A stretch of 64,000 bases of DNA from Dipylidium caninum (GCA_017562135.1 QEYB01000841.1:930001-994000), one strand, 5' to 3'; numbered from the stretch's first letter, positions 20,376 to 33,135 are shown. Translations and numbers: made by a program. Notes: a model not told the origin generated them from the sequence alone.

Positions 20376-22289
20376 GCATGTTCTTAAGGCGGGAAGTAGC
20401 CTTGTCACTCAGTGGAGGGCGGAGGGCAAGGAAGACCGTCCAACTAATCCATTTTGAGAGTTTGGTAGAGTCTCTCGTCAATTGAACGAGCATAACCTTT
20501 GTGCCATGTTTCTCTCCTCACCCTTAGTCCGGACAGTTGAGTCCCGTGCTATGTGGATGAAGAGTTTGTGATCAGATTGACTTTATAGTGTCTACCAACT
20601 ATGCACTGCACTGTTATGATGCCCTGGGGAAGCTCGGCACCTTCCATGGGCACAGGTGGCACCGTGAACCACCTCGTCTCGTGGGTGCCTGCCACAAGTT
20701 GAGCAGAATTTGACCGCGTCCTAGCTAAAGCGGACACAGCCACTAAACATGGGTGTGTTTATTACTGGGAGTTAACATCCTGTTTCACGAGGGCAGTACA
20801 CAGTTTCCCTTTCCCTCACGTCTCTGCACCGGACAGAGAGAAGAAGGAATTTCGACTGTAGAATAACCAAATCCCATCACCAACTTTGTCTCAGTGAAGG
20901 CAAAATCCGTGGAGAATGTCGTTTTCCCTAGCATTTCTCGCATGGCTTCGTACTTCGGGCGCATTTTGTCCTCGACACTTTCCTGGCTCCCCATGGCGGG
21001 AAAATAAGGAGGTCAAATACACACTCAGTCTGGTGTATTTGCTGGGTTCTCGGTCGTTGAAGGCGCACACTTCACAGCCCTCACACAAACCCACCAGGGT
21101 TGGAGAGTGCACATTTCACTTCAATTCATAGGTTAACGCATAAATTAGACAATGAAGACTTATTGTTTGGGGCTGTATGAAATGGGGTCTCTACACGTAA
21201 GGTGCACTGAAAAGAATGTTGGCGTGGGTGACTACGTTGCGTTTTTCTTAAGCCGTTTCAATAAACGGATTAGAAATGGCGTTCTGGGACATGGGACGTT
21301 AATTGGTAGGCCTGGAGACGTTCTCCCCACAACCTGAGTAAATTAGAGTCACATAGTAAATTTGTGGGGGAAGGGGAGGAAGTCGTAAGGTCGCGAGTGC
21401 GTCGCAAATGGAGTGGATTATCTTATCTGGCCTTAATTCCCTTCCACTCTTTTCCGCTGCGCCTGACTGGCGGTGAGCTTTAGATGAGGATGTCCTTTCT
21501 GCCCCTATTCTCCCAGGATGGGCGCACCACTCTCAAGTGTTTGTTCCCGCATTCTTGGTGGATCTGCCCGCCAGCCAACAAAGAGTGTAATCCAGTGACT
21601 TAAATCCCTGAGGACATGCTCGTAAGGGAAGAGAAGAGAGTCTTTTACGGGGTCTTACACCCCAAGGTGAGACTGTGTTTCTGCCACAATTCATCCAGAG
21701 TGACTGCTCCACTCTCATGCATTTGTTTTCCAAGTGCTTGAAGTTTTTTCGTTCCAGGAGGATCTGCCGGTCGGCCAGCAACGGACAGCGGGTTGACGCA
21801 GACCACGTATGGGAAAGCTTGACTAGAGATTTCCAAGCCTCCCTGAAACGGGTTAGCTCAGGCTTGCAATCAGGAAGTCCTCCTTCCTCTCCTCCCTCCT
21901 CCATTCCTTTTTCCTTTTCTTCCTTCTCTCTTGGCCACGGCAAGTATTGGCATTATCGCCGGCGTTGTTGGCCACTTGGTCGGCACTCCGGACATAAAAA
22001 TGTTTTCAGTAATGAATTCGACAAAATTAAACACAGACTTGTAGGTGGAGGATGGCAGAGTCAACCTCCCTATTCATTTTAGAATAAGACTTCGAGAATG
22101 CAAAGATTGTTGTAGCATAGACTAAAGAGTTTATTCTAGCGAATTCAGTAACAGGAGAAACCACTAAACTTATACTAAATTGAGCAAAAGTTGGCAAATA
22201 AAAGGTAAGTGAAGGTAACAATAGATTTCTCTTTGGAGATTAAAGGAGCGAAATAGTCGTCAACGCCAAAATACATTGAAATGAAATGT
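20376..22289. other. No supported gene
   Basis: Short overlapping frames only (for example on both strands at 21.5-22.1 kb). No splice-bounded coding stretch recognised. Confidence 0.4.
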
Positions 22290-22505
22290 AAGCTGATCCA
22301 CCGACTAGTGGCGAAGCCTCTTCACCCGGCGTATAAAGAAGATTGGCGAGTGTCCTGCCAGCTTCACTACTCATCTCTTGCTATAAAAGCCATCTTCGTC
22401 TCTCATTGCCTCCTCCGCCTTCCGCTCCTCCCCTTCCACCTCGTCCCTCTGCTCCTTTCCCGGCCTCCTCCCACTCCTCACTCTCGCCTTTGCTCCACGC
22501 AGCTA
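22290..22505 (+). repeat. TATA-bearing dispersed repeat, copy 2
   Basis: Plus-strand partner of 16735-16960. It carries GTATAAAG at 22331 and CTATAAAAGCC at 22381, then the pyrimidine-rich run. The reading frames across it are compositional (Pro/Ser/Leu) and lack a conserved ATG between copies, so I do not call a protein. Confidence 0.65.
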
Positions 22506-23172
22506 ACCACTTTGTTTCCATGCCTGCTGATCGGGTGCAGCAGTCACTGGTCATCTCATCTGGTAAAGCTTGACCTGAGCATCGAGGCACGACGAGGCAC
22601 GGTCAACGGGAAGAGGAGGGGAGGTGGGAGAGAGGACGGCGAAGTAATCGCACCGTCTTGATTGAATCACCAAGCGGAGAAGTGAGAAGTTGACGAGATG
22701 TGGTGAGGAGGAAAGGCCAAAAGGGAAAGAGGATGGCCTATGCGACGTGGTGGTCAGGTTGCGGTGTTGAGGGGGATGACTTCGCGCATACGGGTGATGC
22801 GAGGGCATCTCTTCTGCTAGACTGGCGACTTGGTGATCTGCCTCTCTGAGCGAGAGTGGAGACGAGCGGATGTAGTACTCACTTGAACATCGACGCAGCC
22901 TTTCCATCTGCCCGAACACCAGCCGTCATCTCGAGTAGGAGCGGGAAGAAGGCGAATTGGTGGATATGCGTGGACTTGGAGTGACAAGAGTGCGAATCAT
23001 GCGGTGATGCCTGCGACGACGACGTGACGGAAGGACTCTCTCTTCGCAAAGACGTCGTGTGACGTGGGCGTGAGAGAGGAGAATGGAGAGGAAGACGAAC
23101 CAAGGCGGGGCCACAAAATTAGGTCGTTTGACCACCTCGCAATGGTGAGTCGCAATTTAGCCTCCTCCTGTG

Positions 23173-23196
23173 ACACACACACACACACACACACAC
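23173..23196 (+). repeat. (AC)12 microsatellite
   Basis: Perfect dinucleotide run. Confidence 0.95.
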
Positions 23197-23199
23197 GTA

Positions 23200-25518
23200 C
23201 ATGGACAGTTGCGGACATTTGCGGAGAAGAGAGTTGCAACACGTGGGATGACCATGCGGCAATTCGACTGTCGTGAGGCAGGCGAAAGCATTGAGTGTGT
23301 TGGTGAAAGTGGGTAGGTGAGGTGAGGCGTCACCTTCGCAAAGAGTAGAATTATGAGATGAGAGGTCCTAACTGGTGGCACTAATGCTAATCAAAGTTCC
23401 TTTAGGCAGACGGAGAACGGAAGCTGACTTTGTTGATGACAAAGCTGAAGTCTTCTCGCAAAATAAATCCTTCCTAATAAGCTAGTGTGTGCGGAACATG
23501 GCTTAAAATCCTCTCGACCATCATATGGCATTCTGCGTTCATTGAATCATGGTTTTGAACAATCGCTTGTTGTTTTAATGAGATGAGCTCAAAAAATGCT
23601 GACTTGGAGTCCTCTTCCTCCCAGACACGCAAACTTGAATTCATTTTTCCTCCCAATCCCCGCTCTACGTACTATCGAGTTTATTTCCTTTGTTTTTCAT
23701 TATTTTCCTGTCTGTTATCAAGTTTATTTATGGCAGAAACACCGATTCCAACTCCCGTGAAGGCATCCTATTAATTGGAAGCGCAAACGACAGGAGAAGG
23801 CGAATCATACAATCAGCTAAAAATCAAAATGAGAGGCTGTTGATTGACCAAATTCTGGGAGTTACGGACCATTTTATTTGGAATTGGTTTTTCCTTTCTC
23901 TGAAAGGACTGTATGTTTAGTGTGTTGGGCAGAAACATTTTAGGTACACCCTCAAATTAAATATTTGCATGGAAACCATGAAACGGGTGCTGCGTTTTGT
24001 CTGTTCAGATGTGCTACAGTTGTATTTACACGTTTTCAAGGTGTTCTTACTCATTTTTTAAAAATTCTTCGTAGTTCTACCCTATTTTATTGTGCTTTCC
24101 ACGGAAACAAGAGGCAAGAAATCTCGACTTTCCTTGAATGAGTTCAGATTGAATTGTAGCTTAGCTCAACAAGGTTGGAGAAACATTCAAAATATATATT
24201 AGGTGATGGATCCATTAATGAAAAACAAGGGAAAGATGTTGATTGCAAAGTTTTTGTTCTAGCAATTTGAGTATCGTGAAGGAGCCTCGAGGAAGACCAA
24301 AGACACATGTTGAAGGTGTCGGAGAGGAAGAAGGAAAAAAAGACTGTGAAATCCCATCCACGCTCAGAACTACTCGTAACGACTTGGGTCTAAACTAAGA
24401 ACTGTGCATAAAAACAAGCAAAACAAAGGAAAATACACACCTCTGTGGCGATCCCAAGAAGTGACAAAATTACAGAGCACCGACCGATTGCAAGAGCAAA
24501 TGCCGAAAACGGTCACTCATAGGGGTAGACAAGAGTAAACTCATAGGACGCACCTGAAACCCGAAAATTTATCCATATAAGAAGATTATGGCTCGCATAT
24601 GGTCGAATGTCCAAGGAGTGATCGCTTTATTCCCTCCTACAACGCGGCGAGATCACTACAGCAGTGGACTTCCATTGTTGTGTAAAAGTGGCTGTGTCAC
24701 GCATGGGAGGAAAGTTGTGGAGAAAAAAACAACCAGGAATGCTCAATCGGCTCGAGACAAACTTACTGCCTGTTGACAACACCCGGAGACCACACAAGGC
24801 TTCAATTCTTGTGGACAAATAAAATAACTTCTTCGCGATATAACATTTTAGCCGATATTTCACCGACAGATCATAACTAAAATGATATTATGAGAATCTT
24901 TGAATGGTTTATTAACGCCAGAAATAAAAATTGTTTTCCAAAAGTACATGTGAACTTATTTAGTCCTCATTAGAAAGTCGAAGATGCCAGTGGAAGTTGC
25001 TGAGAGCGAACACAATAAATGATGCAAAAAGTCAGTTTATGTTTTCCATTTACACTAAACGCCCGTTTCATCGTTTCCAGCCTATTAGTTGAGCTTGGTG
25101 GCCGTGGGTAGACACCGCATTGGAATATTTCTTTTTTTACGAGTAATGTGAAAGATCGGGAGATGATTATACTCCACGTATAAATTTTTCTCGCTCATAT
25201 ACTTTTGATCTGCATTAATGGAACTTTAAATAGGCCTATGTGTGACAGCTTTCACATGATTCTACTCCGAAATTGCCAAATCCAGTCATTAACACCAAAT
25301 ATTCCGCCTTTGGAAAGTTTTGAGTTAGTTTCTAGTTAACAAGCGGATGTTAAGAACGAAGGCCTGATGACGTACCAGTCCCAAAGTGAATATTATCCGG
25401 ACAGAGCAGAGTTGGAGGGTGGGGAGGAAACACCGCGAATGGCCGGAAGCGGATAGATGTGAATGCGACTAAAACTTAACTATTTTTAAATGCAGAAAAT
25501 GATGGTCATTTAGAGTAA
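23200..25518. other. AT-rich stretch, no supported gene
   Basis: A 95-codon ATG-less plus frame (23639-23920) has a hydrophobic start (LFFIIFLSVIKFIYG) followed by a basic DRRRRIIQ segment. It could be a secreted-peptide remnant or an exon but has no start codon. Nothing else recognised. Confidence 0.35.
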
Positions 25519-25674
25519 ATCTCAAATATCTTTTCGCCTACTAAAAACATCGACGATGATGATGATGATGATGGTGATGACGATCGAGCACTTTGGAATC
25601 CCTCGGAAGCACCTGGAACATGTGAAGAGTCAATAGAAGATGACGAAAAAGAAGACGATCACAAAGGAAATTGA
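25519..25674 (+). CDS. Possible acidic terminal exon on a (GAT)n repeat
   Basis: An ATG-less frame after TAA at 25516 encodes a polyaspartate run (from the GAT microsatellite at 25556-25575), then RALWNPSEAPGTCEESIEDD and EKEDDHKGN before TGA. Acidic tails like this are common in real proteins, but a triplet microsatellite gives the same result by chance. Confidence 0.18.
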   Translation: MSNIFSPTKNIDDDDDDDGDDDRALWNPSEAPGTCEESIEDDEKEDDHKGN

Positions 25675-25883
25675 TAAGGAGAATGTCGACTGTCCCAATG
25701 GAGCTTTGAGAAAACACTCTCCGGACTACAAAATGTTACCATCCGCTCTACTCCGCCTCTCATCTTCACTCTCTTTACCTTGGGAAAGGGAGAGGAGAAC
25801 ACCGAGTCTCACCCCCATGGTGCCTCTCAAACACCCTCATTTCTTCCCGTCCCCTTTACGGCACTCAAATGCCCTTTTAGCAG

Positions 25884-26351
25884 TTAGCCAAGTACCAAGT
25901 GCCATTCTCCCGCTCGACAACACGACTACCTCAATCTGAGGACATTTAGCAAAACAAATCACATTTGTTTTTTCTTTCTGTTGCGAGGAAAAACACAGCT
26001 ATGGCAGGGAAGAGAGTCACTACTCTGTCTAATTTCGAAATTCCATTACCTGCATGCGGATTGACGTTGAAAGGTGTCACAATTTGTGTATTACGCTCCC
26101 GCTTAGGCTAACTTGCTTCTTCCACTGGATGGATAAACAGGTGTTAGTGTCTCCCTCCTTCGTCGCCGGCCTAGGATCCCCAGGAAGGTGGCGCAGATCT
26201 TAGCTGGGAGGAGAGTCAAGCCCTCCGACCTCGGCGGTTGCACGAGGAGGCGCCTACGTCTGCAGACATGACTCCGAAGGTCTTCATCTCATCCCTCCTC
26301 ATCTGTCCTTATTTCTACGTGGAACAAAGTGAGCTGGACTGAGGCAAATGG
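25884..26351 (+). repeat. Inverted repeat, left arm
   Basis: Closely similar by eye to the reverse complement of 27833-28330, from TTAGCCAAGTACCAAGTGCC at one end to TGGACTGAGGC at the other. Differences are mainly single bases, a C-run in the right arm, and a 10-12-base indel. No reading frame is conserved between the arms. Confidence 0.9.
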
Positions 26352-27832
26352 AGAAGCAGTCCCACTCTCGCTATTCTTATACTAAACCGTCGATATCGTT
26401 GTGATGTAACCTCCTTCATAAAATAGCGAGTAGATACGAAAGACTTGAAGTGTCAGTCTGCTCTTCCGCAAATCCTTTGACACACCATTTGCCTTCTTTC
26501 ACTTCAAAGCCTTTCGCCGAGAGAGCGAGGAAGTTGGAGGAAAGGAATTGTGCCCTTGAAGGAAGAGGTGGGGGAGAAATGTGAAGAGTAGAGTGGATTA
26601 GGGATGTCGAGATGTTCAGGAGCCCGTCTGGATGGTCGATTTGCTACGTTCCATGGCGTGGAAAGGATCCACATGTGTGATTGAGAATTGGTGAATTAAC
26701 AGCTTTGCAATGTAGTCACTCCGACGTGTGGAGAGGAGGTTTCAACGGAATATTCTACTGCCTATTCGGGAATGACGCTACTCCGCCGCGGCCCCGATAT
26801 TTCATACTCGATTGCACACAGTCGAAAGAAAACACGAATACTTTACATTTCTCACTTCACTACTTCCATGGAGTAGCTGGAAGCAATCCTAAGTCCGGGC
26901 GAATGTCGAATTGCGACCAGGATGACTTTATTTACTTTACCTTATCACAAAATTGGCAGTTTATTTGCCGGTTGATAGTCGTAGCCCCCTTTTCTCGCCT
27001 TGACACAGTCTTTGCCGACGCAATCGGCACAAAATAGATTCGTTGTGTTAGACAATTAGTAGATTTGAGGGTTTCCTTGGCACGAAGGTGAAAAGTGGAG
27101 GAGTCTCGCGAGTCTCTGCACACTCCCCGAACCGTCATCCTCGTGTTAGAGCAATTAAACGCGTCGTCCGCAGAATCAAGACGTCGCCCTGAGCTGAAGG
27201 TCCTCACAAGGACAGTCTGCCAACCTCGGTCCACTTGCTTCCGTCGCTATGCCGTCTCACTGGCCGCTGGGGGGCAGCCGACGTGAGGCGCAGACTATCC
27301 CGTAGGTAAAACACCGAAGAATTCCAATTTTTTCCCATTTGAGGTCCGTTTTTCAATTTCGGAGCTCCCCTGTGCTTCGAGAGCTCCAAACGGCAGGAAA
27401 AGCGTCTCTCTTACACTGCGCCAATGCCGATGCCATGGAATTATGGTGAGAAGGAAGTCCACTCGCCTTCCCACAGCCCGTAATTCTTATCCACGGCTCT
27501 AATCGCCTCCAAGATCTGGTTGATGGTCAGACGCCCTCATTTGGTTGCCAGATTCACACTTTTAGTGCCAAATGCGAAGGATAAACCAGTAAAACGAGGA
27601 AGAACTTACCAATTCCCCGTTATAAACATAGGAATGTATTTTCATTAAAAATACACCGCTTTAATGAACTTCTTTAGCCAATAACCGTTCGACACAGAAC
27701 AGCCAAGAGAGAGGGGAAAAGAGGAAATAATGTGAATCATTAAACGCTAATTTGGTCAGGACCAAACGGAAAATCCGCGTGGTGAACGGTCGCGTGGGAG
27801 AGCAAGAGGTTGGAAAATGCCTCCAGGCGGTT
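26352..27832. other. Spacer between inverted-repeat arms
   Basis: Unique sequence of about 1.48 kb with short frames on both strands (the longest about 118 codons at 26681-27037). No gene or transposase recognised, so I cannot say the repeat arms mark a mobile element. Confidence 0.4.
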
Positions 27833-28330
27833 CCATTGGCCTCAGTCCAGCTAACTTGTTCCCACGTCGAAATAAGGACAGATGAGGAGGGTCATGTGAT
27901 GATACAATGAGGTGAGGACCTTCGGGGTCATGGCTGCAGACGTAGGCGCCTCCTCGTGGCAACCGCCGAGGTCGGAGGGCTTGACTCTCCCTCCCAGCTA
28001 AGATCGGCGCCACTTCCCTGGGGATCCTAGGCCGGCGACCCCCCCCCCCCCTGAAGGAGGGAGACACTAACACCTGTTTATCCATCCAGTGGAAGAAGCA
28101 AGTTAGCCTAAGCGGGAGCGTAATACACAAATTGTGACACCTTTCAACGTCAATCCGCATGCAGGTAATGGAATTTCGAAATTAGACAGAGTAGTGACTC
28201 TCTTCCCTGCCATAGCTGTGTTTTTCCTCGCAACAGAAAGAAAAGATAAGCGTAATTTATTTTGTTAAATGTCCTCAGATTGTGATAGTCGTGCTGTCGA
28301 GCGGGAGAATGGCACTTGGTACTTGGCCAA
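27833..28330 (-). repeat. Inverted repeat, right arm
   Basis: Reverse-complement partner of 25884-26351, with an expanded C run near 28041-28052. The long minus frame across 27756-28160 is GC-rich and not conserved in the left arm, so I treat it as non-coding. Confidence 0.9.
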
Positions 28331-29946
28331 CTCCTCCAAGTCCAGGCGGAAGGCGGATGAATAGCATGCAGACGAGATGGAGAAGTGGTCGTCAAAGTAG
28401 AAGAACAAATTGGAGATCGACATGGTTGTAGATTAATTTTTTAACCCTGACAGATGGCGCCTTGTATGGGCTACGCTCTGTGTTTCCTCTTTCATGTACA
28501 GTTGCCTCCCAAAGGGTGAGATGATGACGCCGAAGGGTATGGCCGGATGAGCTCACTGATGCAATCGGGCAGGACAGACGCTTTACAAAGGCATAATTAA
28601 AGGAAGTTCAATGTTTTTGTGCTAAATGAATTCATAGAGTCTAAAGGAAAGGCGATGGTGAAGATGAAATTTGATGAGTTATTGGCGTTGGCAACTAAGC
28701 CATTGAGGATTTGTGTGCAAGAATAAGTATTCGAAGTATTTTGCTGAAAAATATGACTTTATTCAGGCGGGTGCTGTCCATTTGTGTCGATGCCAAACAG
28801 TGTCATAATTTTGCGTTCTTAAAATTTCTGACCTTTCCTCCCCCCCCCCCCCCAAAAAAAACTGAAACAACTTGAATTTGTCATTATCAGCATCATTAAA
28901 CATTTCACCATTTGAGGAGTTCTGCATGGGACGACAAAATAAACGGTGGTTTGAGGGCGCAGGTCCGGACTGCCTGGAGTGTGCGCCATGAGATCCCAAC
29001 TCAGGCGTATCCAAAAACTTTTGGTGAGTGGCCAAAGACGTGCGGGGTTTTGCATTAGCCTGGTGGGAAACAACACTCTCACGATTTGCCTGAATGACAT
29101 CACTCACTTTAGCGAGTTGTCGAACGTACGTGTTCGAATTGACCTCTTGGTTGTTTAGTAAAAGTTCGAAGTGCTGAATTCAATTTATTAGTCCCATAAG
29201 AGCGACAGCATAAAGTTTTTTTTTTCGGTGGATCACCTCTCTTCCGATTCACGTTGTCTTAAACTGTCCGCTTTCCGTCATCAAGAATTAGTCCTCCCCA
29301 GCAATGGATCATCTTCGTTTTGTTTCAGATGTAAATCGCAGATGTGAATGCGTTGCGCCAAATAAATTTCTTCAAACTGGTAAGGGACCCGAAGGCCAAG
29401 TTTCCTGAAGTAGCCAAGCTGTTTCAGTTTTCCTTTCAACGAATGTATGCGATTGGTATCTGAGCTTCTCCGCAACGTTATGCGCGTTATGCGCGTTGTG
29501 CTCGGACGATCTGCTTCGGCGATGGTCTCGATGAATGGCTCTTCTCGTTGACTCCAGTTGGGCGGACAGCCAAATCAGTTCAGCGAAAAATCACCACAAC
29601 GAAATGTGGGAAGCCAATTTTGATGACACTACCTTTCTTTCACCCAAGTTTCATTCCTATCTATTAGTTCCTACGAAATAAAAGAAAAAATGGAAGTGCA
29701 CAATCCATCGGCCAAAAAATCTCCAATGGCTTAGTTGTCAATCTAATAGTGAGATAGTAGACGTAAATATGGAGGAAATAACATGCTCTGCTAACCCACT
29801 GAGTCGGATTTAATGCTTTAAGACGGGCGTGAGCTCAAAGTGCCCATTAAGCTGTCCTTGCCGTGGGCTATTTGTCGGTCCTGCGGCCTTGGCATGGCCA
29901 TTAGCAACATTATGAGCTAACTTCTGCTGGAAGGCGTGGTTTTCAT
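28331..29946. other. No supported gene
   Basis: Contains a C-run followed directly by an A-run at 28841-28862. Two overlapping minus frames (28763-29107) have no recognised family. Confidence 0.4.
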
Positions 29947-30081
29947 TCAACGCAGATCCAAAGATGCTTGCGAGACGTTTGGTAGGCGCGCTTTAATGAA
30001 TGAGTGAAATTCTTCTGCCGACACCATCAGGACCAGGAAAATAAGGAGCAGACCGAAGAGGATGATCGTTGAGGTTCTCAT
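29947..30081 (-). CDS. Secreted short peptide 1 (44 aa)
   Basis: Signal peptide MRTSTIILFGLLLIFLVLMV with a likely cut after VSA (residue 22), leaving a mature part of about 22 residues (EEFHSFIKARLPNVSQASLD...) with a possible N-glycosylation site at Asn35. I start at the Met-Arg ATG (30081-30079) because the frame runs on upstream only without signal character, and because four other genes of the cluster also begin Met-Arg. Intronless. Orientation is the same as the next two members. No clear TATA box. Family unknown. The mature part is less basic than in the other members. Confidence 0.6.
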   Translation of the reverse strand: MRTSTIILFGLLLIFLVLMVSAEEFHSFIKARLPNVSQASLDLR

Positions 30082-31655
30082 TCTTGTAAACTGCGAAAAA
30101 GTGATTCTCCGTAGTCCTGAGGAAATGCTCGATTGAAACGTAAATTTATTGCACATGTTCCCAAGGCAAAGTAGACGAGAGAGTATTTTAATTGTCCCAT
30201 CCTGTACTTCGTACTCATATGAATTCAAATCAAATTATCGTGTGGATTTAAAATGACTTAAATAGCAAATGCGCGTATGGAGATCATAACATTAACCTTT
30301 TTCCTAACTTCGAGGTTTCTCATAGCTTGAAGTTTTTTACCGATCTTATCGGAAGTAAAACTATCGTGAGTAACTTACGCTTTCGTTATCTGAGTTGCCG
30401 TGGTTTTAGTTAACTTATTCCCAGTTAATTTTCGGAATTCTGCTACAAAAATAATTACAAATAAGGGCACTGTGAACAAAAGAAGTACAATGTAAATGAC
30501 CATTGACAAAAAAGCAAACATTTATTGCATAAGATTTATTTTAATTAACTAATCTGAAGACCGTTACTTTCAAAAAACAGACTGCCAGCCGCCTTTCTCT
30601 CAGAGTGTCGAACTTTGAGTAATTAATTTCAAATTAAGTTAATTTTAAAAAGGACACATCAAATTTGCATAACTTTTACTAACGTCCCTGTACTTTTGGT
30701 TGAACACCGAGTAATTGATGAAATCCCATCCTGGAAATCCTTAGATATTTTAGCAGGCATGGCGAATTTTTGGTTAGGTGTGGAAAATTTGACACCACCA
30801 GCCCGAATAGGAAAGATGTGGCTCCAAGCTACTACTTTTATCGTGACAATAAGTAGGGGTCCTCCTTCCATCTGTCACAGGGTGAGAAGTACGAGGTCTG
30901 CGGCATTCTGGTCTTAGCAGACTGATGGGAGATTGCAGCTGCTATTTCCGACAAATCTTATGCGGATGTAACTTCTGCATTTCCGTTCAGCTCTCGAAAT
31001 GGAGAGCGGGACAAATAGAAGACACTGGAAATATGCGACAAAGTTTCACTGTTCGGGCTTATTGCTTTCCCAAATTTCCCAGCTATAAAGACAATCTCTT
31101 CCTTCAACAGTATTTGAAACATACTTCGGCAATCATGAGGGATCAGTCGCTTATCATTTAAGGATCATCATATCTCCCTCCAAAAAGCGTTTCGTTAACT
31201 TCGGTGCGTGCACTGTTCCACGGAACTTTAGCTGCAATGGGCATTGTGCTTTGGCGAATTTCACACTTAATAAGAAGTGGATTGTGATGAGTACCCGGAA
31301 AATGCATTTGTCTACTCCCATTCGGACGCGAAGATGTACTTCAATGAAGTTTAAGGGGGACTCTACCGTTGTAAGACCAAGTCTAAAAAAATATTTGCCA
31401 TTTCAATTAATTAAAAAGACAAACAACTGAGGCCAAATTGATGCATTTCATCACCTCGATTAGACGCTATTTGATGAGAGCCTGTTGAACCCGCATCAGC
31501 CGGAAGAATGCACACAACTGAAAGTGACATTAACTTGGAGGGACTTTTTACTCTAGCCTGTATCACAGTGGTAGTATCGAACTCTCAATACACCTATGAT
31601 TAAGTCGTGCCTTTGTACGAGCCGAGGGAAGTAAGTGCTAGGGCGGGAAAGGGGG
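30082..31655. other. No supported gene
   Basis: AT-rich; overlapping short frames on both strands at 30.66-30.92 kb without signal peptide or splice borders. Confidence 0.4.
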
Positions 31656-31659
31656 AGGA

Positions 31660-31770
31660 GTATTGATTGGTAGATGCTATGTCCGTTTGGCTCCCATTGG
31701 TCTATTTCGCGGAGATCAATTAATTTAACAACCAATGGAGGTCGAGAAAGCAGCGCTTTGTAAATAAGAG
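31660..31770 (+). promoter_or_regulatory. Orphan CCAAT-box promoter module
   Basis: CCAAT boxes at 31666-31670 and 31696-31700 (both ATTGG) and 31732-31736, then a TATA-like TAAATAAG at 31761-31768. It shares the string GCTCCCATTGG and a following AACCAATG..CGAGAA pattern with the DMRT promoter at 3079-3155. No convincing reading frame follows: the first downstream plus-strand frames are under 20 codons. Confidence 0.4.
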
Positions 31771-32826
31771 CAATCGGATTCATACCTAATTTCAATATTC
31801 GCGGCAGTTAATTTGCACATCATATTTCATCCCAAATGCTCTATAATTAACTATTTCACTTCAAGCGGCCAGTCGGCGAACACCATCAGCATTTTCGTCG
31901 CCACTTAAGCTTCAGCCGTTTCAGACTAGTTTTAACACGCTCTATATCATAATGTGCTCTGAAATACTAGTATTATTGAAGTATGAGGGCCGCTATGACT
32001 CATGAGGAGAGAGGTTTAATTGTGAAGTCTGGCGCAATCGTAGGACTACACACGAATATATCCAGTAGTTAATCGGATCTTTCTGTCATTTTCATACTTT
32101 TCTCTGAAACATGATTCAAACTGGGGATTCTCGACTCTTCTTGTAAGATCGTCTTACACATTAATTTACTAAAACATTACGTTAGATCACCTCCCTCACA
32201 GGTAGCAAAGCATTTATCTAAAATGCCACGTTCCATTCGGTTGAAATTGACACTGTAAATTATCGTCACATGACCGCAACTTTGAAGAGCATTAGAGCGC
32301 AAATTCGAATAGGCGAGTGCCGACATCACTGCTAAGTAAGCATTCAGACAATTCAGAAAATAGGTAAGAAGGCTATTCTCTGGATTATTTGGAACACAAG
32401 AAAAGCATCTTCCGCATGTCTCATTCAACCTCCCTCTCCCTCCCTAGTAGTAGTAGACCTCTGACAGTTACGTAGAGCGCAGACAGCGAAATACTTTAAA
32501 AGGCATGCTCTCTTTTCTTCTCCATTTCAATTTATACAGACAAAAGTAGGTCGACAGCAGCGGTATCCGTAATACCTCTCCTATTTAGCTAAGATTTTCT
32601 TGCTCTCTTGAAAAGCAAGTTAGAAGAACTAAGATTTCGACCTGAGGAGAGGTAAAAAAAGAGTCCGGAGAGCACCCAGACCATGGTATATTTGTTCTTC
32701 AAATAATATTTAATTTTACTCAGATAGGTAAATAGACAAATAAGTAACCAATACACCAATGTTTACATGGGCGAAAGAAGATTATTCTCTGGTAGGATAA
32801 TGCATTAATTTAAAGTGAGAGGAGAC
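31771..32826. other. No supported gene
   Basis: Includes an ATACTTTAAAAGG TATA-like string near 32495 followed only by a 14-codon frame. No coding stretch recognised. Confidence 0.4.
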
Positions 32827-33135
32827 TCAATTGTACCGCCTGTGGCCTTTAATCCTGGCTAACGCCAATTTTTGTTCTTTCTCACGGCTCGCACCACTAC
32901 CAGCGGTATCGCGGATATATGCTAAATGGCTCTCCAAACTGTCATCGCCTGCTTGCTTTCGGACGAGATAGCGACGGGGAGCTTTATACTCGCGTTTGGA
33001 CGCATCCTTGTACACACGATATCGAGGTTCATGTATTACATACCCTTCCCCATGACGTCTATGCCGATAGCCTGAAGTCGAAACGGTCAGAAGAAGGAGC
33101 AGAAGACAGAAAACGTAGAGCGTTGACCCTTTCAT
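32827..33135 (-). CDS. Secreted basic peptide precursor 2 (102 aa)
   Basis: Signal peptide MKGSTLYVFCLLLLLLTVST with a likely cut near residues 20-22, then a Tyr/Arg/His-rich mature chain (YRHRRHGEGY; several Arg-Arg and Lys-Arg pairs) and a C-terminal part with the motif LESHLAYIRDTAG, then ALARIKGHRRYN and stop. The mature chain is strongly basic. The C-terminal half resembles that of the next gene (34226-34519), same strand, so the two are tandem paralogues. Starts upstream of this ATG would bury the signal peptide. Three CCAAT boxes lie upstream (33201, 33246, 33270) and a CRE-like TGACGTA near 33230. ATTAAA at about 32710 may be the poly(A) signal. Intronless. Function unknown. Confidence 0.72.
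   Translation of the reverse strand: MKGSTLYVFCLLLLLLTVSTSGYRHRRHGEGYVIHEPRYRVYKDASKREYKAPRRYLVRKQAGDDSLESHLAYIRDTAGSGASREKEQKLALARIKGHRRYN

Noticed and set aside
22281..22919. Ser/Pro/Leu-rich overlapping frames near 22.3-22.9 kb
   Set aside because: Open on both strands because of pyrimidine-rich composition. No common start codon between the repeat copies.
25360..25400. Hammerhead ribozyme (CTGATGA)
   Set aside because: The required stem II with following GAAA and the stem III cleavage site are not present.
27756..28160. 134-codon minus frame as a protein
   Set aside because: It lies in the inverted-repeat right arm; the left arm breaks the frame, so it is not under coding constraint.
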